Positions 10,605-21,372 are shown, numbered from the stretch's first letter. The stretch: DNA of 64,000 bases from Alphaproteobacteria bacterium (GCA_028289425.1 JANQPL010000003.1:62001-126000), one strand, 5' to 3'. The notes: generated by a model from the letters alone, not told the origin. Numbers and translations: made by a program.

Positions 10605-11663
10605 CTAATTGTTCGACGACTGGATCTTGTCGAGCAAATCCCCGACCGGGTGGGGTTTGGGCGGTGCATCAAATCCCATATGGCGATGGGCGAGCGCCGT
10701 GGTCATGCGTCCCCGCGGCGTGCGTTCGATGAAACCCTGCTGCATGAGGAAGGGCTCAATCACATCCTCGATGGCGTCGCGGGCTTCGCCCATGGCCGCG
10801 GCGATGGTTTCAATGCCCACCGGCCCCCCGGTGAACAACTCGCCCACCGTCTTGAGATAGCGGTGATCCATGGAATCGAGCCCGCGCGGGTCCACTTCCA
10901 AGCGCCGAAGGGCGTGATCCGCCACATCCGCATCGATCACCTTCTTTTTCTCCACCTCCGCAAAGTCGCGCACACGCCGAAGCAGCCGCCCCGCAACCCG
11001 TGGCGTGCCGCGGGAGCGCCGCGCCACTTCGGCAGCACCGTCCGCCGTCATCTCCGCGCTGAAAATGTCGGCCGCGCGGGTGACGATCTGCACCAGTTCT
11101 TGTTCGGTGTAGTAGTTCAAGTGGAACGGAATGCCGAACCGGTCGCGCAGGGGTGTTGCCAGCAATCCGGAGCGCGTGGTCGCCGCCACCAGGGTAAAGC
11201 GCGCAAGATCGATGCGCACGGACCGGGCGGCCGGCCCCTCGCCAATCAAAAGATCGAGCTGAAAATCCTCCATGGCGGGATAGAGCACTTCTTCGACCGC
11301 AGGCGACAGACGATGGATTTCATCGATGAACAACACATCCCGCGGTTCCAAATTGGTGAGGATCGCCGCAAGATCCCCCGCCTTGGTGAGGATGGGGCCC
11401 GAGGTTGCCCGGAAGTTGACGCCCAATTCACGGGCAACGATTTGCGCCAACGTGGTCTTGCCTAAGCCCGGCGGACCCGACAACAGCACATGATCGAGCG
11501 CCTCTTCCCGGGTGCGCGCGGCTTCCACAAAGACGCGCAGATTCGCCCGCACTTGTTCTTGGCCGATGAAGTCTTCCAGTGACAATGGCCTGAGGGCCGG
11601 ATCGAGGGATTGATCCGCCCCCTGAACACTTTGGCTGACAAGGCGGTCGCCGTCTTGGGTCAC
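10605..11663 (-). CDS. ruvB: Holliday junction branch-migration helicase RuvB
   Basis: AAA+ motor that drives branch migration with RuvA. Walker A is GPPGLGKTT, Walker B region [10 protein letters not shown], sensor [22 protein letters not shown] (conserved beta-hairpin region) and the C-terminal winged helix with [12 protein letters not shown]. 352 residues. The GTG start overlaps the ruvA stop as GTGA, so the two are coupled. Confidence 0.97.
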   Translation of the reverse strand: MTQDGDRLVSQSVQGADQSLDPALRPLSLEDFIGQEQVRANLRVFVEAARTREEALDHVLLSGPPGLGKTTLAQIVARELGVNFRATSGPILTKAGDLAAILTNLEPRDVLFIDEIHRLSPAVEEVLYPAMEDFQLDLLIGEGPAARSVRIDLARFTLVAATTRSGLLATPLRDRFGIPFHLNYYTEQELVQIVTRAADIFSAEMTADGAAEVARRSRGTPRVAGRLLRRVRDFAEVEKKKVIDADVADHALRRLEVDPRGLDSMDHRYLKTVGELFTGGPVGIETIAAAMGEARDAIEDVIEPFLMQQGFIERTPRGRMTTALAHRHMGFDAPPKPHPVGDLLDKIQSSNN

Positions 11664-12286
11664 CGGGCAAGCTCCTTCAGACTTTCGCGGATGAGGGTTT
11701 CAAGGGGCGGCTGACTTTCATGGGCGGCCAGAATGCCGGAAATCGTTTGCGCCGCTTGGCTCTCATTGTACCCCAAATTGATCAAAGCCGAGAGCGCTTC
11801 GGCTGATGCATTGGGCGTGCCTTCCGCCGACGTGGCGGTTGGTTTTTTGAGGGCCGCCACGGGCGCCCGATCCGTTCCCAGCGATGGCAATGGCTTTTCT
11901 TTGAGCTCGGTCAAGATACGGGCGGCCAAACGGGGGCCCACGCCGGATGCGCGGCTGATGGCGGTTTTGTCCTGAAACTGGATCGTGTTCGCCAATTCCT
12001 CCGTAGACAGAATACCAAGCAGCGCCAGCGCCACCTTTGCACCCACACCTTGGACCGATTGCAGCAGGCGAAACCAGTCGCGTTCGACCGCCGTCTCAAA
12101 CCCGAACAGCTTGATGGCATCTTCGCGCACATGGGTTTCGATCGAGAGCGTGTAGACGTCGCCTTTTTCCGGCAATCTCGCCAGCGTGCGGGCACTGCAT
12201 TGAACGTGGTAGCCGACGCCTTGCACATCGAGGATCACCCAATCCTCGCCCACCTCGTCCAATAGACCTTTGAGCTTACCGATCAT
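11660..12286 (-). CDS. ruvA: Holliday junction DNA-binding protein RuvA
   Basis: Tetrameric junction binder. The ATG at 12286 gives [20 protein letters not shown], the normal RuvA beginning, and overlaps the ruvC stop as ATGA. The helix-hairpin-helix segments are [14 protein letters not shown] and [17 protein letters not shown]; domain III occupies the end ([16 protein letters not shown]). 208 residues. Confidence 0.97.
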   Translation of the reverse strand: MIGKLKGLLDEVGEDWVILDVQGVGYHVQCSARTLARLPEKGDVYTLSIETHVREDAIKLFGFETAVERDWFRLLQSVQGVGAKVALALLGILSTEELANTIQFQDKTAISRASGVGPRLAARILTELKEKPLPSLGTDRAPVAALKKPTATSAEGTPNASAEALSALINLGYNESQAAQTISGILAAHESQPPLETLIRESLKELAR

Positions 12287-12786
12287 GCCCGCACCATTGC
12301 ACTGCTTGATTGATGATGATGCGCATGACAAATGGCAATTGCCAATGCATCCGCTGCATCAAACCCGTTTACTTTGGCATTGGGCAACAAGACACCAATC
12401 ATTGTACTGACTTGTTCCTTTGTGGCGTGCCCGTTGCCGACGATCGATTTCTTCACCAGATTGGGCGCGTATTCCGCGACCGGCAAGCCGGCGCATGCGG
12501 GCACCAACAATGAAACGCCGCGCGCTTGGCCCAGCTTTAAGGCAGATGCCGGATCCTTGTTGACGAAGGTTTTCTCGACGGCGACCGCGTGCGGCGCCCA
12601 GTCGGCAATCACCTCGGCCAGCAAATCATGAAGCGTTGCCAGCCGGTCGGGATCCGATTGGGTCGACTTTGTTTGAATGGTGCCGTGAGCAATATGCCGG
12701 AGAGAGGACCCTTCGCATTCGATGACACCCCACCCGGTGCGCCTGAGGCCGGGATCCAATCCTAATATGCGTAACGGGAGACTCAT
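12283..12786 (-). CDS. ruvC: Crossover junction endodeoxyribonuclease RuvC
   Basis: Resolves Holliday junctions. RNase H-like fold with the acidic residues in [24 protein letters not shown] and [16 protein letters not shown]. 167 residues, first gene of ruvCAB, and coupled to ruvA by overlap. Confidence 0.97.
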   Translation of the reverse strand: MSLPLRILGLDPGLRRTGWGVIECEGSSLRHIAHGTIQTKSTQSDPDRLATLHDLLAEVIADWAPHAVAVEKTFVNKDPASALKLGQARGVSLLVPACAGLPVAEYAPNLVKKSIVGNGHATKEQVSTMIGVLLPNAKVNGFDAADALAIAICHAHHHQSSSAMVRA

Positions 12787-12815
12787 AACGCAAACATCAG
12801 CGTTTCAAACTCCAC

Positions 12816-12918
12816 CGTCATCACGAGGAGCGAAGCGACGACGTGATCCAGGGACCGCCGGATTTGAGTTTGTTGCCCTGGATTGCCGCGCCGCCCTATC
12901 GGGCGGCTCGCAATGACG
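12816..12918. repeat. Palindromic intergenic element bounded by CGTCAT and ATGACG
   Basis: Lies between ruvC and yebC. It opens with CGTCATCACGAGGAGCGAAG, has inner partners TGATCCAGGG and CCCTGGATTG, a hairpin CGCCC-tatc-GGGCG, and closes with CTCGCAATGACG. The layout is like the GTCAT...ATGAC elements seen elsewhere in this window and in many proteobacteria. No coding potential is evident. Confidence 0.6.
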
Positions 12919-12954
12919 AATGGGGAGTGAACAATGGTCCCTGTGAAGGCCCCG

Positions 12955-13701
12955 CTAAGCGGTGAGCTTCTCCATAATGTCTTCGGAGACTTCGAAATTG
13001 GCGTAGACGTTCTGCACATCGTCATTGTCTTCAAGCGCATCCAACATTTTGAGCAGCGTTGAGGCGGCATCCTCGTCGACGGCTATTTGATTCTGCGGTT
13101 TCCAAACAAGCTTTGCACTGTTGGGTTCTCCCAACGATTTCTCAAGCGCCTCGCGCACTTCGTGCAGGCTGGTGGGCTCACAGATGAAATCATGCCCTGA
13201 TTCGCCAGATTCGCATTCATCGGCGCCAGCTTCAATGGCGGCTTCCAGCATGGTGTCCGCATCGCCGGCGTCCGCCGGGTAGTGGATCAGCCCCACATGG
13301 TCGAACATGAAAGAAACGCTGCCCGTTTCCCCCATATTTCCCCCATGCTTGGTAAAGGTGGAGCGCACCTCGCCCGCCGTGCGGTTTCGATTGTCCGTCA
13401 GCGCCTCGACGATCACGGCAATGCCGCCCACGCCAAAGCCCTCATAGCGGATCTCGTCATAGTTCTCCGCATCGCCGCCCTGACTCTTCTTAATCGCCCG
13501 GTCGATGTTGTCCTTGGGCATGTTTTCTTTGCGGGCGGCGAGGATGGCGGCCCGCAGCCGGGGGTTCTTTTCCGGGTCCGGCATGCCCATCTTGGCGGCC
13601 ACGGTGATTTCGCGCGCAAGCTTGGAGAAGATTTTCGAGCGCTTCGCATCCTGAGCGCCCTTGCGATACATGATATTCTTGAACTGTGAATGGCCTGCCA
13701 T
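12955..13701 (-). CDS. yebC: YebC/PmpR family protein
   Basis: Highly conserved family with roles in transcription control and, in recent work, relief of ribosome stalling. Begins [32 protein letters not shown] (residues 1-32) and has the usual three domains in 248 residues ([43 protein letters not shown]). It is next to ruvC, a common arrangement. Confidence 0.96.
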   Translation of the reverse strand: MAGHSQFKNIMYRKGAQDAKRSKIFSKLAREITVAAKMGMPDPEKNPRLRAAILAARKENMPKDNIDRAIKKSQGGDAENYDEIRYEGFGVGGIAVIVEALTDNRNRTAGEVRSTFTKHGGNMGETGSVSFMFDHVGLIHYPADAGDADTMLEAAIEAGADECESGESGHDFICEPTSLHEVREALEKSLGEPNSAKLVWKPQNQIAVDEDAASTLLKMLDALEDNDDVQNVYANFEVSEDIMEKLTA

Positions 13702-13725
13702 CGGCTTGTCCTGCTTTATGAACCG

Positions 13726-13808
13726 CTAAGCCATCCCGCTCCCCCGTCCCAACCACCCCAAGGGTACCCTGGTTCGGGCGGTTGGGACGGGGGAGCGGGA
13801 TGGCTTAG
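13726..13808. repeat. Long GC-rich palindrome, copy 1 of a dispersed family
   Basis: Two perfectly complementary 29-base arms flank a 25-base centre with AAGGGTACCCTGGTTCGGG. Arms begin CTAAGCCATCCCGCTCCCCC. The same inner sequence recurs at 34835 and, inverted, at 51042. It sits upstream of yebC and downstream of the TIGR00282 gene, both on the minus strand. No poly-T follows either arm, so a simple intrinsic terminator is unlikely. Confidence 0.9.
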
Positions 13809-13856
13809 TTTTACTTGAATACTCTCACTTTTATAGAGGCGCTGGGGGTGTTCTGG

Positions 13857-14681
13857 TCAAGTCCCGGCGTCCAAAGACGGAATGGTTTCCCTCAACCGTC
13901 CGCCGAGGCGAACCGGGTCCACCCGCGTGGCAAGACCCGATTTCGGATCGGTCACGACGAACACTCCGCACAAAGTGGCTTCCCCCATAGCCGGCGTGAA
14001 ACGACCGCTGGCCATTTTGCTGGTGAAGCGATTGAGGGGTTCGTCCTTTTCCATGCCGATCACGGAATCATAGTCGGCGCAAGCGCCCGCATCGGTTTGA
14101 AAAGCGGTTCCACCCGGCAGGATTTGCGTGTCTGCCGTGGGCACATGGCTGTGGGTGCCCACAACAAGGCTCGCCCGTCCATCGGCAAAGTGGCCCATGG
14201 CCATTTTCTCCGAGGTAGCCTCGCCGTGGAAGTCGATGACAACGGCGTCCGCATCCACCCCCAACCGGCATTGGTCGATTTCATCGCCCACAGCGGCAAA
14301 CGGATCGTCAAGTGGGTCCATGAAGACGCGGCCCATGGCGTTGACCACAAGCACGCGCCCCTTGTCGCCTTCAAAAAGCCAACTGCCGCGCCCAGGGGTT
14401 TGGGCGGGATAATTGATGGGCCGCAACAGGCGATGCTCACCATCGATGAAGGACATGGTCTCGCGCTGGTCCCACACATGATTGCCGGTGGTGATGGCAT
14501 TGACCCCCGCATCGAAGAACTCACCGCAAATCTTGGCGGTGATCCCGAAGCCGCCGGCAGCGTTTTCGCCATTGACGATCACGAAATCGAGCTGAAGCCT
14601 GGTCATGAGATCCGGCAGATGCTCCAGGACGGCATCGCGCCCGCGCCGCCCCACCACATCGCCGATGAAAAGAATGTTCAA
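13857..14681 (-). CDS. TIGR00282 family metallophosphoesterase (YmdB-like)
   Basis: Calcineurin-like phosphoesterase related to B. subtilis YmdB, a 2',3'-cyclic nucleotide phosphodiesterase. Metal-binding segments are GDVVGRRGRDAV (7-18), NGENAAGG (37-44), TGNHVWDQ (65-72), GTHSHVPTADTQIL and FQTDAGACADYDSVIG. 274 residues. It is 24 bp downstream of fthC on the same strand, a frequent pairing. Confidence 0.93.
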   Translation of the reverse strand: MNILFIGDVVGRRGRDAVLEHLPDLMTRLQLDFVIVNGENAAGGFGITAKICGEFFDAGVNAITTGNHVWDQRETMSFIDGEHRLLRPINYPAQTPGRGSWLFEGDKGRVLVVNAMGRVFMDPLDDPFAAVGDEIDQCRLGVDADAVVIDFHGEATSEKMAMGHFADGRASLVVGTHSHVPTADTQILPGGTAFQTDAGACADYDSVIGMEKDEPLNRFTSKMASGRFTPAMGEATLCGVFVVTDPKSGLATRVDPVRLGGRLRETIPSLDAGT

Positions 14682-14705
14682 AAAGAAATACCCCGTTTGC
14701 GGTCG

Positions 14706-15311
14706 TCAGCGCCCATTCCGGCACTCGATCGCTTCTTTTTCCGTGACCACCCAATCCAATCGCTGATCGTGGGGGTCCACGGGCAGCTTTGCCATTTCTT
14801 GAGAGGCATAGGCAAGCCCGATGGTGAGTAACGGGCCTGCATCGCGCAGTTCTCTAATGGTTTGGTCGAAATATCCGCCCCCATAACCGATCCGGTCCCC
14901 TGCCCGCGTGAAGGCCATGAGGGGCACGATCATCACCCGGGGCGTGACTTGCTCTGCTTCCAAAGTGGGTTGATAGATGTTGTACGGACCGGTTTCCAAG
15001 GTTTGCGACGGATCCCAGGTCCTGAAAATGAGTGGTTTGTATCTTCGCTCGACCACCGGCAGGCACAGTGGAATGCCGGCTTGATGTGCCCGCATCAGGA
15101 TGGGAACGCTGTCGAACTCGACGGCGACCGGCCAGAAGGCACTCAGCGGACCCTGCTTACATAGCTGCACCAGGTTGAAGGCCGAGAACAGGACGTCGGC
15201 GGCCGCTTCCGCGGCTGCACGGCGTGTTTCCGCGTCGATCGCGGCCCGTTCCTCCGCAGCCTTTAATCTGATCGCAGCCTTGTCGTCCGTGTGCGGTATG
15301 ACCGACCTCAT
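14706..15311 (-). CDS. fthC: 5-formyltetrahydrofolate cyclo-ligase
   Basis: ATP-dependent conversion of 5-formyl-THF to 5,10-methenyl-THF. Conserved pieces are the N-terminal ALRKE-like helix (here RLKAAEERAAIDAETRR), the PILMRAHQAGIPLCLPVV segment, and RIGYGGGYFDQTIRELR, the nucleotide-binding signature. 201 residues. It follows zapA and the 6S RNA, the conserved zapA-ssrS-fthC arrangement. Confidence 0.94.
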   Translation of the reverse strand: MRSVIPHTDDKAAIRLKAAEERAAIDAETRRAAAEAAADVLFSAFNLVQLCKQGPLSAFWPVAVEFDSVPILMRAHQAGIPLCLPVVERRYKPLIFRTWDPSQTLETGPYNIYQPTLEAEQVTPRVMIVPLMAFTRAGDRIGYGGGYFDQTIRELRDAGPLLTIGLAYASQEMAKLPVDPHDQRLDWVVTEKEAIECRNGR

Positions 15312-15318
15312 GAGGAAT

Positions 15319-15483
15319 GTGGCGGGACCGCACTAGACCGTGGGAGTAGTGAATCCTCAGGACCTGCCGAAACAGGTGGGCGCCGTGTGTCCGAGGCCAC
15401 GACCCCGGTCAGGGACAGCTCCCTTTGAGGATGTTAAGGCCCCGGGGAATCAGTCTCCTCACAAATCAGGCAGAACCCGCCAC
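15319..15483 (-). ncRNA. ssrS: 6S RNA
   Basis: Between zapA and fthC, the conserved 6S locus. An 8-bp closing stem (GTGGCGGG at 15319-15326 with CCCGCCAC at 15476-15483) encloses about 165 bases. Inside, on the minus strand, are GCGGGTTCTGCCTGATTTG, the large central bubble flanked by TCCTCAAAGGGAGCTGTCCC and CCTGAGGATTC, and a hairpin CACCTGTTTCGGCAGGTC. 6S RNA mimics an open promoter and binds the housekeeping RNA polymerase. Boundaries are by pairing only. Confidence 0.85.
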
Positions 15484-15543
15484 GTACCAATTTAGTGCGT
15501 TTCTCGTTAAATAAAAATGGCTGAACGCAAGGCCGGACGATAC

Positions 15544-15903
15544 CTAGGCCGGAGAAAGCTTTCCGGCGATATCTTTGATACGCGCGGCGGCTTTCTGCAG
15601 CGCGGCCGCGGCAGTTGCCTCTGTAGCGCCGGATGCGGTGATGGCCGAGCCCCGCCCGGCCCGCAAATTGTTGATCTCCGCCTCCAATTCGTCGACCCGC
15701 CCCAAAATATCTGACAGTTCGTCAGCAACAAGGAGGCCCGCCATGAGCAAAAGCCGGGCATCGCCCACCTGGCCCACACTGCCGGCCAGATCGTTCACAT
15801 GCTTGTTCACATAGGACGCAAGATCGCGGACGTGGTCCTCTTCACCCTCATCGCAGCCGACGGTGTAGTTCTTGCCATTTACGGAAACGGTTATGTGGGG
15901 CAT
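15544..15903 (-). CDS. zapA: Cell division protein ZapA
   Basis: Bundles FtsZ filaments at midcell. The N-terminal globular domain VSVNGKNYTVGCDEGEEDHV is followed by YVNKHVNDLAG and a helical LLLMAGLLVADELSDILGRVDELEAEI coiled coil (52-78). 119 residues. Upstream (minus strand) is the DUF4164-like coiled-coil gene, a pairing common in alphaproteobacteria. Confidence 0.93.
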   Translation of the reverse strand: MPHITVSVNGKNYTVGCDEGEEDHVRDLASYVNKHVNDLAGSVGQVGDARLLLMAGLLVADELSDILGRVDELEAEINNLRAGRGSAITASGATEATAAAALQKAAARIKDIAGKLSPA

Positions 15904-15927
15904 GGGTTCTCTATCCAGATGCTACGG

Positions 15928-16215
15928 TTAAGCCGCGTTTGAGCGGCCGGCCAAAACCGATTCGATATTGTTGATCGCGCCGTCGATCTTGCGCTCGATC
16001 AAATCCAATTGTCCTTGTTCCGGCGCTTGCGCTTTGGGCTTCGATTTGACGGCCTTGAGTTGCTCCGCAAGTTTGGCCCGTTCCGCGAGGACCGCCTCTA
16101 GCTCACGCTCGAGGGCCGCAATCCTCTTGTCGGCCTCAGCGCGCCGGACGGCCGCGGCTTCCAGGAGCTCCAGTGCTTGGTTCAATTGGGTGAGGGCTGC
16201 GTTCAGTGTCGCCAT
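15928..16215 (-). CDS. Small coiled-coil protein next to zapA (DUF4164-like)
   Basis: 95 residues from the ATG at 16215 (MATLNAALTQLNQAL); an alternative start at 16230 adds five residues. Nearly all of it is heptad-patterned helix (EADKRIAALERELEAVLAERAKL). Such proteins sit just upstream of zapA in many alphaproteobacteria and resemble a ZapB-like partner, which is inference from context. It is 24 bp from zapA. Confidence 0.75.
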   Translation of the reverse strand: MATLNAALTQLNQALELLEAAAVRRAEADKRIAALERELEAVLAERAKLAEQLKAVKSKPKAQAPEQGQLDLIERKIDGAINNIESVLAGRSNAA

Positions 16216-16237
16216 GAAAATCTCATTCAACGCTGCA

Positions 16238-16253
16238 GATTCGTGACAGAATC
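16238..16253. promoter_or_regulatory. Paired GANTC (CcrM-type) methylation sites upstream of the zapA operon
   Basis: GATTC and GAATC lie 11 bp apart as an inverted repeat with GTGACA between them, 23-38 bp in front of the coiled-coil/zapA genes. In alphaproteobacteria with CcrM, such sites can couple transcription of division genes to replication. The rest of the 16216-16463 gap, which must hold divergent promoters for this operon and tkt, shows nothing else clear. Confidence 0.4.
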
Positions 16254-16463
16254 ACCATACTCGTGTTCGCCAAAAAAATCATCTGAGCGGTGGCCTGCGG
16301 GCGCATGTCCGGACGACGCGTCGGAATGCCGCCACCCCCTTGACGCCAGCCACCCTCGAGGCCATGGTGCGCGCGCTTTCCATTAGAGCGGAACGTGCGC
16401 GCCGCTCGCCGACTGGCCGAGCGTTTTTTTCGAAGATCGAAGACGGAGCGAAGTGTGGGCAAA

Positions 16464-18452
16464 ATGGTTTTGTCCGACAGTCAGCATCAGGAAATGGCGA
16501 ACACCATTCGCTTCCTGGCGGCTGATGCGGTTCAAAAAGCAAAATCCGGCCATCCCGGCATGCCCATGGGCATGGCCGATGTGGCAACGGTGCTGTTCAC
16601 CCAGTTCCTGAAGTATGACCCGACACATCCAAACTGGCCGGACCGGGACCGCTTTGTGTTGTCCGCGGGACACGGGTCGATGCTGCTTTATGCCTTGCTG
16701 TACCTGACGGGTTTCAAGGACATAACGCTGGACGAGATCAAGAACTTCCGCCAGCTCAACAGTAAGACCGCCGGCCATCCCGAATTCGGTCACGCCGCCG
16801 GCATTGAAACGACCACGGGACCGTTGGGACAGGGCCTTGGCAATGGCGTGGGCATGGCCATCGCTGAATGCCATCTGGCTTCGCGCTTCGGCGACGATTT
16901 GGTCGATCACTTTACCTATGTGATCGCCGGCGACGGCTGCATGATGGAAGGCATCAGCCATGAAGCGATTTCGCTTGCGGGGCACCTGAAGCTCAGCAAG
17001 CTGATCGTCTTGTTTGATGATAATGGTATCTCCATTGACGGCCCGGTTTCGCTTTCGGATTCGACGGATGTGCTGGCGCGCTTCAAGGCAGCTCAGTGGG
17101 ATGTAAACGCCGTGGACGGACATGACCCCCAGGCGGTGTCAAAGGCAATCGTCGATGCGCAAAAGAGCGACAGGCCATCGCTGATTGCCTGCAAAACCAC
17201 CATCGGTTTCGGCTCGCCCGGCAAGGCGGGGTCTGAAAAGAGCCATGGCGCACCTCTGGGTGACGACGATATTGCCGGCATGCGCGCAGAGCTGAAATGG
17301 CAATACGGTCCCTTCGAGGTTCCTGAAACGTCGCTTGCTTTGTGGCGCCAGGCCGGCGAGAGCGGAGCCGCCGCCTTTGCCGCCTGGGAAAAGCGCAAGC
17401 AAAGCAAGAGCGCCGATGTTACTACCGCCTTCGACGCCGCCATGTCGGGTACTTTGCCGGAAGAATTGAGCAGCAAGATTTCCGGTCTTAAGAAGGGTTT
17501 CTCGTCGGACGCGCCCAGCATCGCCACCCGGCGCGTTTCTGAGCAGGTGCTCGACCTGGTCAATGAGATGGTGCCCGAAACCATGGGCGGCTCGGCCGAC
17601 CTTACCGGGTCGAACAACACGAAGGGCAAAGTGATCGCGCCGCTGACGGCCGAGAATTATGGCGGGCGTTATTTGCATTACGGCATTCGCGAGCACGGCA
17701 TGGCGGCGGCCATGAACGGGCTGGCGCTGCATGGCGGGATTATTCCGTATAGCGGCACATTCCTGGTGTTTTCGGATTACGCGCGGCCCTCCATGCGGCT
17801 TGCCGCTTTGATGAAGCAGCGGGTCATTCACGTGATGACACACGACTCCATCGGATTGGGCGAAGACGGCCCCACACATCAGCCGATCGAACATCTGCCG
17901 GCATTGCGGGTCATTCCCAATCTGAACATATTCCGCCCGGCCGATGGTGTGGAAACGGCCGAGTGCTGGGAGCTCGCTCTCAACGCACAGGACACGCCAA
18001 GCGTGATCGCCCTTTCGCGGCAGAACCTGCCGACGCTGAGGACAGATCATACAGACAGCAATTTGAGCGCCCACGGTGCCTACGAACTGGCATCGGCCTC
18101 GGGGGATGCGCAAGTATCGCTCTTCGCCACCGGCTCGGAAGTGCATCTGGCGACGGCCGCGAAGGAACAGCTCGATGGTAAAGGCGTGGCGACCCGCGTT
18201 GTTTCCATGCCGTGCTGGGAGTTGTTCGATGCTCAGGACGCGTCTTACAAAACGCAAGTTTTGGGAAAGGCGCCCGTTCGCATCGGCATCGAAGCGGCGG
18301 CGGCTCAAGGATGGGAAAAATATCTGGGTGCGGACGGTGCGTTTATCGGCATGAATGGGTTTGGCGCCAGCGCGCCTTACCAAGACTTGTATGCGCATTT
18401 CGGCATCACCGTAGACAACATCGTTGCCACGGCAACGGAACTTCTCAAGTAA
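16464..18452 (+). CDS. tkt: Transketolase
   Basis: Thiamine diphosphate enzyme of the pentose phosphate pathway. The ATG at 16464 gives 662 residues, the family length; the frame is open 23 codons upstream. Seen are [15 protein letters not shown], the TPP motif [27 protein letters not shown], the transketolase motif [21 protein letters not shown] and the C-terminal domain. First gene of a carbon-metabolism operon with gap and pgk (19 bp gap to gap). Confidence 0.97.
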   Translation: MVLSDSQHQEMANTIRFLAADAVQKAKSGHPGMPMGMADVATVLFTQFLKYDPTHPNWPDRDRFVLSAGHGSMLLYALLYLTGFKDITLDEIKNFRQLNSKTAGHPEFGHAAGIETTTGPLGQGLGNGVGMAIAECHLASRFGDDLVDHFTYVIAGDGCMMEGISHEAISLAGHLKLSKLIVLFDDNGISIDGPVSLSDSTDVLARFKAAQWDVNAVDGHDPQAVSKAIVDAQKSDRPSLIACKTTIGFGSPGKAGSEKSHGAPLGDDDIAGMRAELKWQYGPFEVPETSLALWRQAGESGAAAFAAWEKRKQSKSADVTTAFDAAMSGTLPEELSSKISGLKKGFSSDAPSIATRRVSEQVLDLVNEMVPETMGGSADLTGSNNTKGKVIAPLTAENYGGRYLHYGIREHGMAAAMNGLALHGGIIPYSGTFLVFSDYARPSMRLAALMKQRVIHVMTHDSIGLGEDGPTHQPIEHLPALRVIPNLNIFRPADGVETAECWELALNAQDTPSVIALSRQNLPTLRTDHTDSNLSAHGAYELASASGDAQVSLFATGSEVHLATAAKEQLDGKGVATRVVSMPCWELFDAQDASYKTQVLGKAPVRIGIEAAAAQGWEKYLGADGAFIGMNGFGASAPYQDLYAHFGITVDNIVATATELLK

Positions 18453-18471
18453 AGGATTTCGGAGGCAGAGT

Positions 18472-19479
18472 ATGGCTGTTCGGGTAGCTATTAACGGGTT
18501 CGGCCGCATCGGCCGGTTGGTTTTGCGGGCCATTGTGGAAAGCGGCCGTAAGGATCTCCAAGTGGTCGCCATCAATGATTTAGGGCCGGTGGAAACCAAC
18601 GCCCATTTGTTCCGCTATGACAGCGTGCATGGGCCCTTCCCCGGCAAGGTCAAGACGACCAAGAGCTCTATGAATGTGGGCACCGGCACCATAAAGGTGT
18701 TTGCAGAGCGCGATCCTGCTCAACTGCCGTGGGATGCGTTGAATGTGGACATCGCCCTGGAGTGCACCGGCATCTTCACCAGCAAGGAAGCGGCCGGCAA
18801 GCATTTGGAAGCAGGTGCCAAACGGGTGATTGTTTCTGCGCCGGCGACCGGTGCCGACATCACCGTGGTCTACGGCGTCAATGACAAGAAGATGCGCAAG
18901 AGCCACAAGATCGTGTCTAACGCGTCGTGCACCACCAACTGTCTGGCGCCCGTCGCGTTCGTGCTCAATAAGTCGGTGGGGATTGCCAAAGGCTTTATGA
19001 CCACAATTCACGCCTATACGGGCGATCAGCCGGTGCTCGACACGCTGCACAAGGATTTGCGGCGGGCACGGGGTGCTGCTTTGTCCATGATCCCCACTTC
19101 CACCGGCGCTGCCCGCGCGGTGGGATTGGTGCTGCCGGAATTGGCAGGCAAGCTTGACGGCACCGCCGTGCGCGTGCCGACGCCCAACGTCTCCATGGTT
19201 GATCTGGTCTTTACGGCCAAGAAGAAAACCACGGTTGAGGATGTGAACAACGCCATCAAGAAAGCGTCATCCGGGCCGCTTAAAGGTATCTTGGAGACGG
19301 TCGATGGGCCCATGGTGTCCACCGACTTCAATCATAATCCGGCCTCGTCCACGTTCGATTTGACGCAGACGCAGGTGGTCGACGGCAATTTGGTCCGTGT
19401 GCTGAGCTGGTATGACAATGAATGGGGCTTTGCCAACCGCATGGCCGACACGGCGGTGGCGCTTGGTAAGCTGATATAG
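18472..19479 (+). CDS. gap: Glyceraldehyde-3-phosphate dehydrogenase
   Basis: Begins [16 protein letters not shown] after a GGAGG box; 335 residues. NAD-binding GFGRIGR, active-site [12 protein letters not shown] with catalytic Cys, the His in TIHAYTGDQ and SWYDNEWGF are all present. Sits between tkt and pgk, so glycolytic/Calvin-type flux is co-regulated. Confidence 0.97.
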   Translation: MAVRVAINGFGRIGRLVLRAIVESGRKDLQVVAINDLGPVETNAHLFRYDSVHGPFPGKVKTTKSSMNVGTGTIKVFAERDPAQLPWDALNVDIALECTGIFTSKEAAGKHLEAGAKRVIVSAPATGADITVVYGVNDKKMRKSHKIVSNASCTTNCLAPVAFVLNKSVGIAKGFMTTIHAYTGDQPVLDTLHKDLRRARGAALSMIPTSTGAARAVGLVLPELAGKLDGTAVRVPTPNVSMVDLVFTAKKKTTVEDVNNAIKKASSGPLKGILETVDGPMVSTDFNHNPASSTFDLTQTQVVDGNLVRVLSWYDNEWGFANRMADTAVALGKLI

Positions 19480-19484
19480 GCGCG

Positions 19485-20681
19485 ATGGCTGCTTTCAAAA
19501 CGCTTGACGATATTGATATTGCCAACAAACGGGTGCTGGTGCGCCTTGACCTGAACGTGCCCGTGCAAGACGGCGCCGTCACCGACGCGACCCGCATCGA
19601 ACGTTCGGTCAAAACGCTTGAAGATCTGTCGGAGAAAGGCGCCCGGGTCATTCTGCTCTCTCACTTTGGGCGGCCGAAGGGGGAGCGCAAGCCGGACTTG
19701 TCGCTGCGCGTTGTGCTGCCGGCCCTCAATGAGGCGCTGGGCGCAACGGTCGGCTTTGCGGATGACTGCATCGGCGATCAGGCGCGGCAAGCCGTCGATG
19801 CGCTCGCGCCAAGTGGTTTTCTGCTTTTGGAAAACACGCGCTTCCACACGGGCGAAGAAAAAAACGATCCGGCTTTCGTGAAAGCACTCGCCGAATTGGG
19901 CGATGTGTATGTGAACGACGCCTTCTCTGCCGCGCACCGGGCGCACGCGTCCTCCGAAGGCCTTGCCCATGTGTTGCCGGCTGCCGCGGGCCGTGCCATG
20001 GAAAAAGAATTGAAAGCGCTGGCCCAGGCGCTCGAAGATCCGGAACGGCCCGTTGTGGCGATCGTGGGGGGTGCCAAAGTGTCCACCAAGCTCGACCTGC
20101 TGGGCAATTTGCTGGAGAAGGTGGACTACATCGTCATCGGCGGCGGCATGGCGAATACTTTCCTGGCGGCAAAAGGCGTTAATGTGGGCGCCTCTCTGTG
20201 CGAGCACGATCTAGCAGACAAAGCCCGCGAAATCATGGCCGCGGCGGACGCCAAGAATGTGGGCATCATTCTGCCGAACGACGCGGTGGTCGCCCGGGAA
20301 TTCAAGGCCATGACCGACAGCGAGACCGTTGACGTCAACAATGTAGGCGCGGACCAAATGATCCTGGATGTGGGCCCCAGCACGCTGGTCACCATCAGTG
20401 GGCGGATTGAATCGGCCAATACGGTGGTGTGGAACGGACCGTTGGGCGCCTTTGAAATTCCCCCCTTCGACACCGGCACCAACACAGCGGCCCTGCAAGT
20501 GGCCATGCTCACCAAAATCGGCGAGCTTGTGTCCGTTGCCGGCGGCGGCGATACGGTGGCGGCGCTCAACAATGCCGGCGCCACAAAAGATTTCAGCTAT
20601 GTGTCCACCGCCGGCGGCGCCTTCCTCGAATGGTTGGAAGGCAAGGAACTGCCCGGCGTCAAGGCGCTGAGCGCCGATTAG
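19485..20681 (+). CDS. pgk: Phosphoglycerate kinase
   Basis: 398 residues starting [27 protein letters not shown] (residues 1-27). Substrate-binding [22 protein letters not shown], the hinge and nucleotide site [12 protein letters not shown] and [13 protein letters not shown] are visible. Five bases after gap, clearly one operon. Confidence 0.97.
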   Translation: MAAFKTLDDIDIANKRVLVRLDLNVPVQDGAVTDATRIERSVKTLEDLSEKGARVILLSHFGRPKGERKPDLSLRVVLPALNEALGATVGFADDCIGDQARQAVDALAPSGFLLLENTRFHTGEEKNDPAFVKALAELGDVYVNDAFSAAHRAHASSEGLAHVLPAAAGRAMEKELKALAQALEDPERPVVAIVGGAKVSTKLDLLGNLLEKVDYIVIGGGMANTFLAAKGVNVGASLCEHDLADKAREIMAAADAKNVGIILPNDAVVAREFKAMTDSETVDVNNVGADQMILDVGPSTLVTISGRIESANTVVWNGPLGAFEIPPFDTGTNTAALQVAMLTKIGELVSVAGGGDTVAALNNAGATKDFSYVSTAGGAFLEWLEGKELPGVKALSAD

Positions 20682-20703
20682 ACGGCGTCGTTAGTATCTC
20701 ATC

Positions 20704-21330
20704 ATGGCGGATTGCCGACTTTGTCTGATTACACCTCCCCGCATCAATGACGTTGCCGCCTTTGCCGATACGCTTGAGCAAGCCTTGTCGGCGGGCGACG
20801 TGGCGTGCCTGCAGATCCGACTAAAAGACGTAGACGATGCCGCAATTATCTCGGTGTCGAAACCGCTCATCGAAATTGGACAGGCCCATGAGGCCGCGGT
20901 GCTCATCAATGACCGGCCCGACCTTGCCGACCGATTGGGGGCGGACGGTGTGCATATCGGACAAGAAGACACGCCTTATGCCGAGGCGCGCCAAATCCTC
21001 GGAGACGACCGTATTGTCGGCGTTACGGCACACGACTCGCGGCACTTGGCCATGGTGGCCGGCGAAGCAGGCGCGGACTATGTGGCGTTTGGTGCCTTCT
21101 ACCCCACCACGACAAAGGACCCCAAAGCCCAGGCCAATCCCGAAATTCTGACCTGGTGGTCGTCTTTGTTCGAAGTGCCTTGCGTTGCCATTGGCGGCAT
21201 TACGCCGGACAACGCGGCGCCTTTGGTCGAGGCGGGCGCCGACTTTCTGGCCATATCCTCAGGGGTTTGGCAGCACACGGACGGCCCCGCCGCTGCCGTT
21301 CGGAAGTTCAACGAGATTTTCGCAAAGTAG
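20704..21330 (+). CDS. thiE: Thiamine-phosphate synthase
   Basis: Joins HMP-PP and thiazole phosphate. TIM-barrel signatures: [39 protein letters not shown] (usually SxH), [26 protein letters not shown] and FLAISSGVW. 208 residues. 22 bp after pgk and followed by a strong terminator, so it is probably the last gene of tkt-gap-pgk-thiE. Confidence 0.92.
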   Translation: MADCRLCLITPPRINDVAAFADTLEQALSAGDVACLQIRLKDVDDAAIISVSKPLIEIGQAHEAAVLINDRPDLADRLGADGVHIGQEDTPYAEARQILGDDRIVGVTAHDSRHLAMVAGEAGADYVAFGAFYPTTTKDPKAQANPEILTWWSSLFEVPCVAIGGITPDNAAPLVEAGADFLAISSGVWQHTDGPAAAVRKFNEIFAK

Positions 21331-21332
21331 TA

Positions 21333-21362
21333 GCGCATTAGCGCAGCGTAATGCGCCTTTTT
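21333..21362 (+). terminator. Intrinsic terminator after thiE
   Basis: Stem GCGCATTA/TAATGCGC (8 bp, 8-base loop) followed by C and five T, two bases after the thiE stop. Confidence 0.8.
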
Positions 21363-21372
21363 CAGCCGCAGC

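Noticed and set aside
17139-18599. 486-codon frame on the minus strand
   Set aside because: It is antisense to transketolase, full of Arg/His low-complexity shadow sequence, and the plus strand gene is certain.
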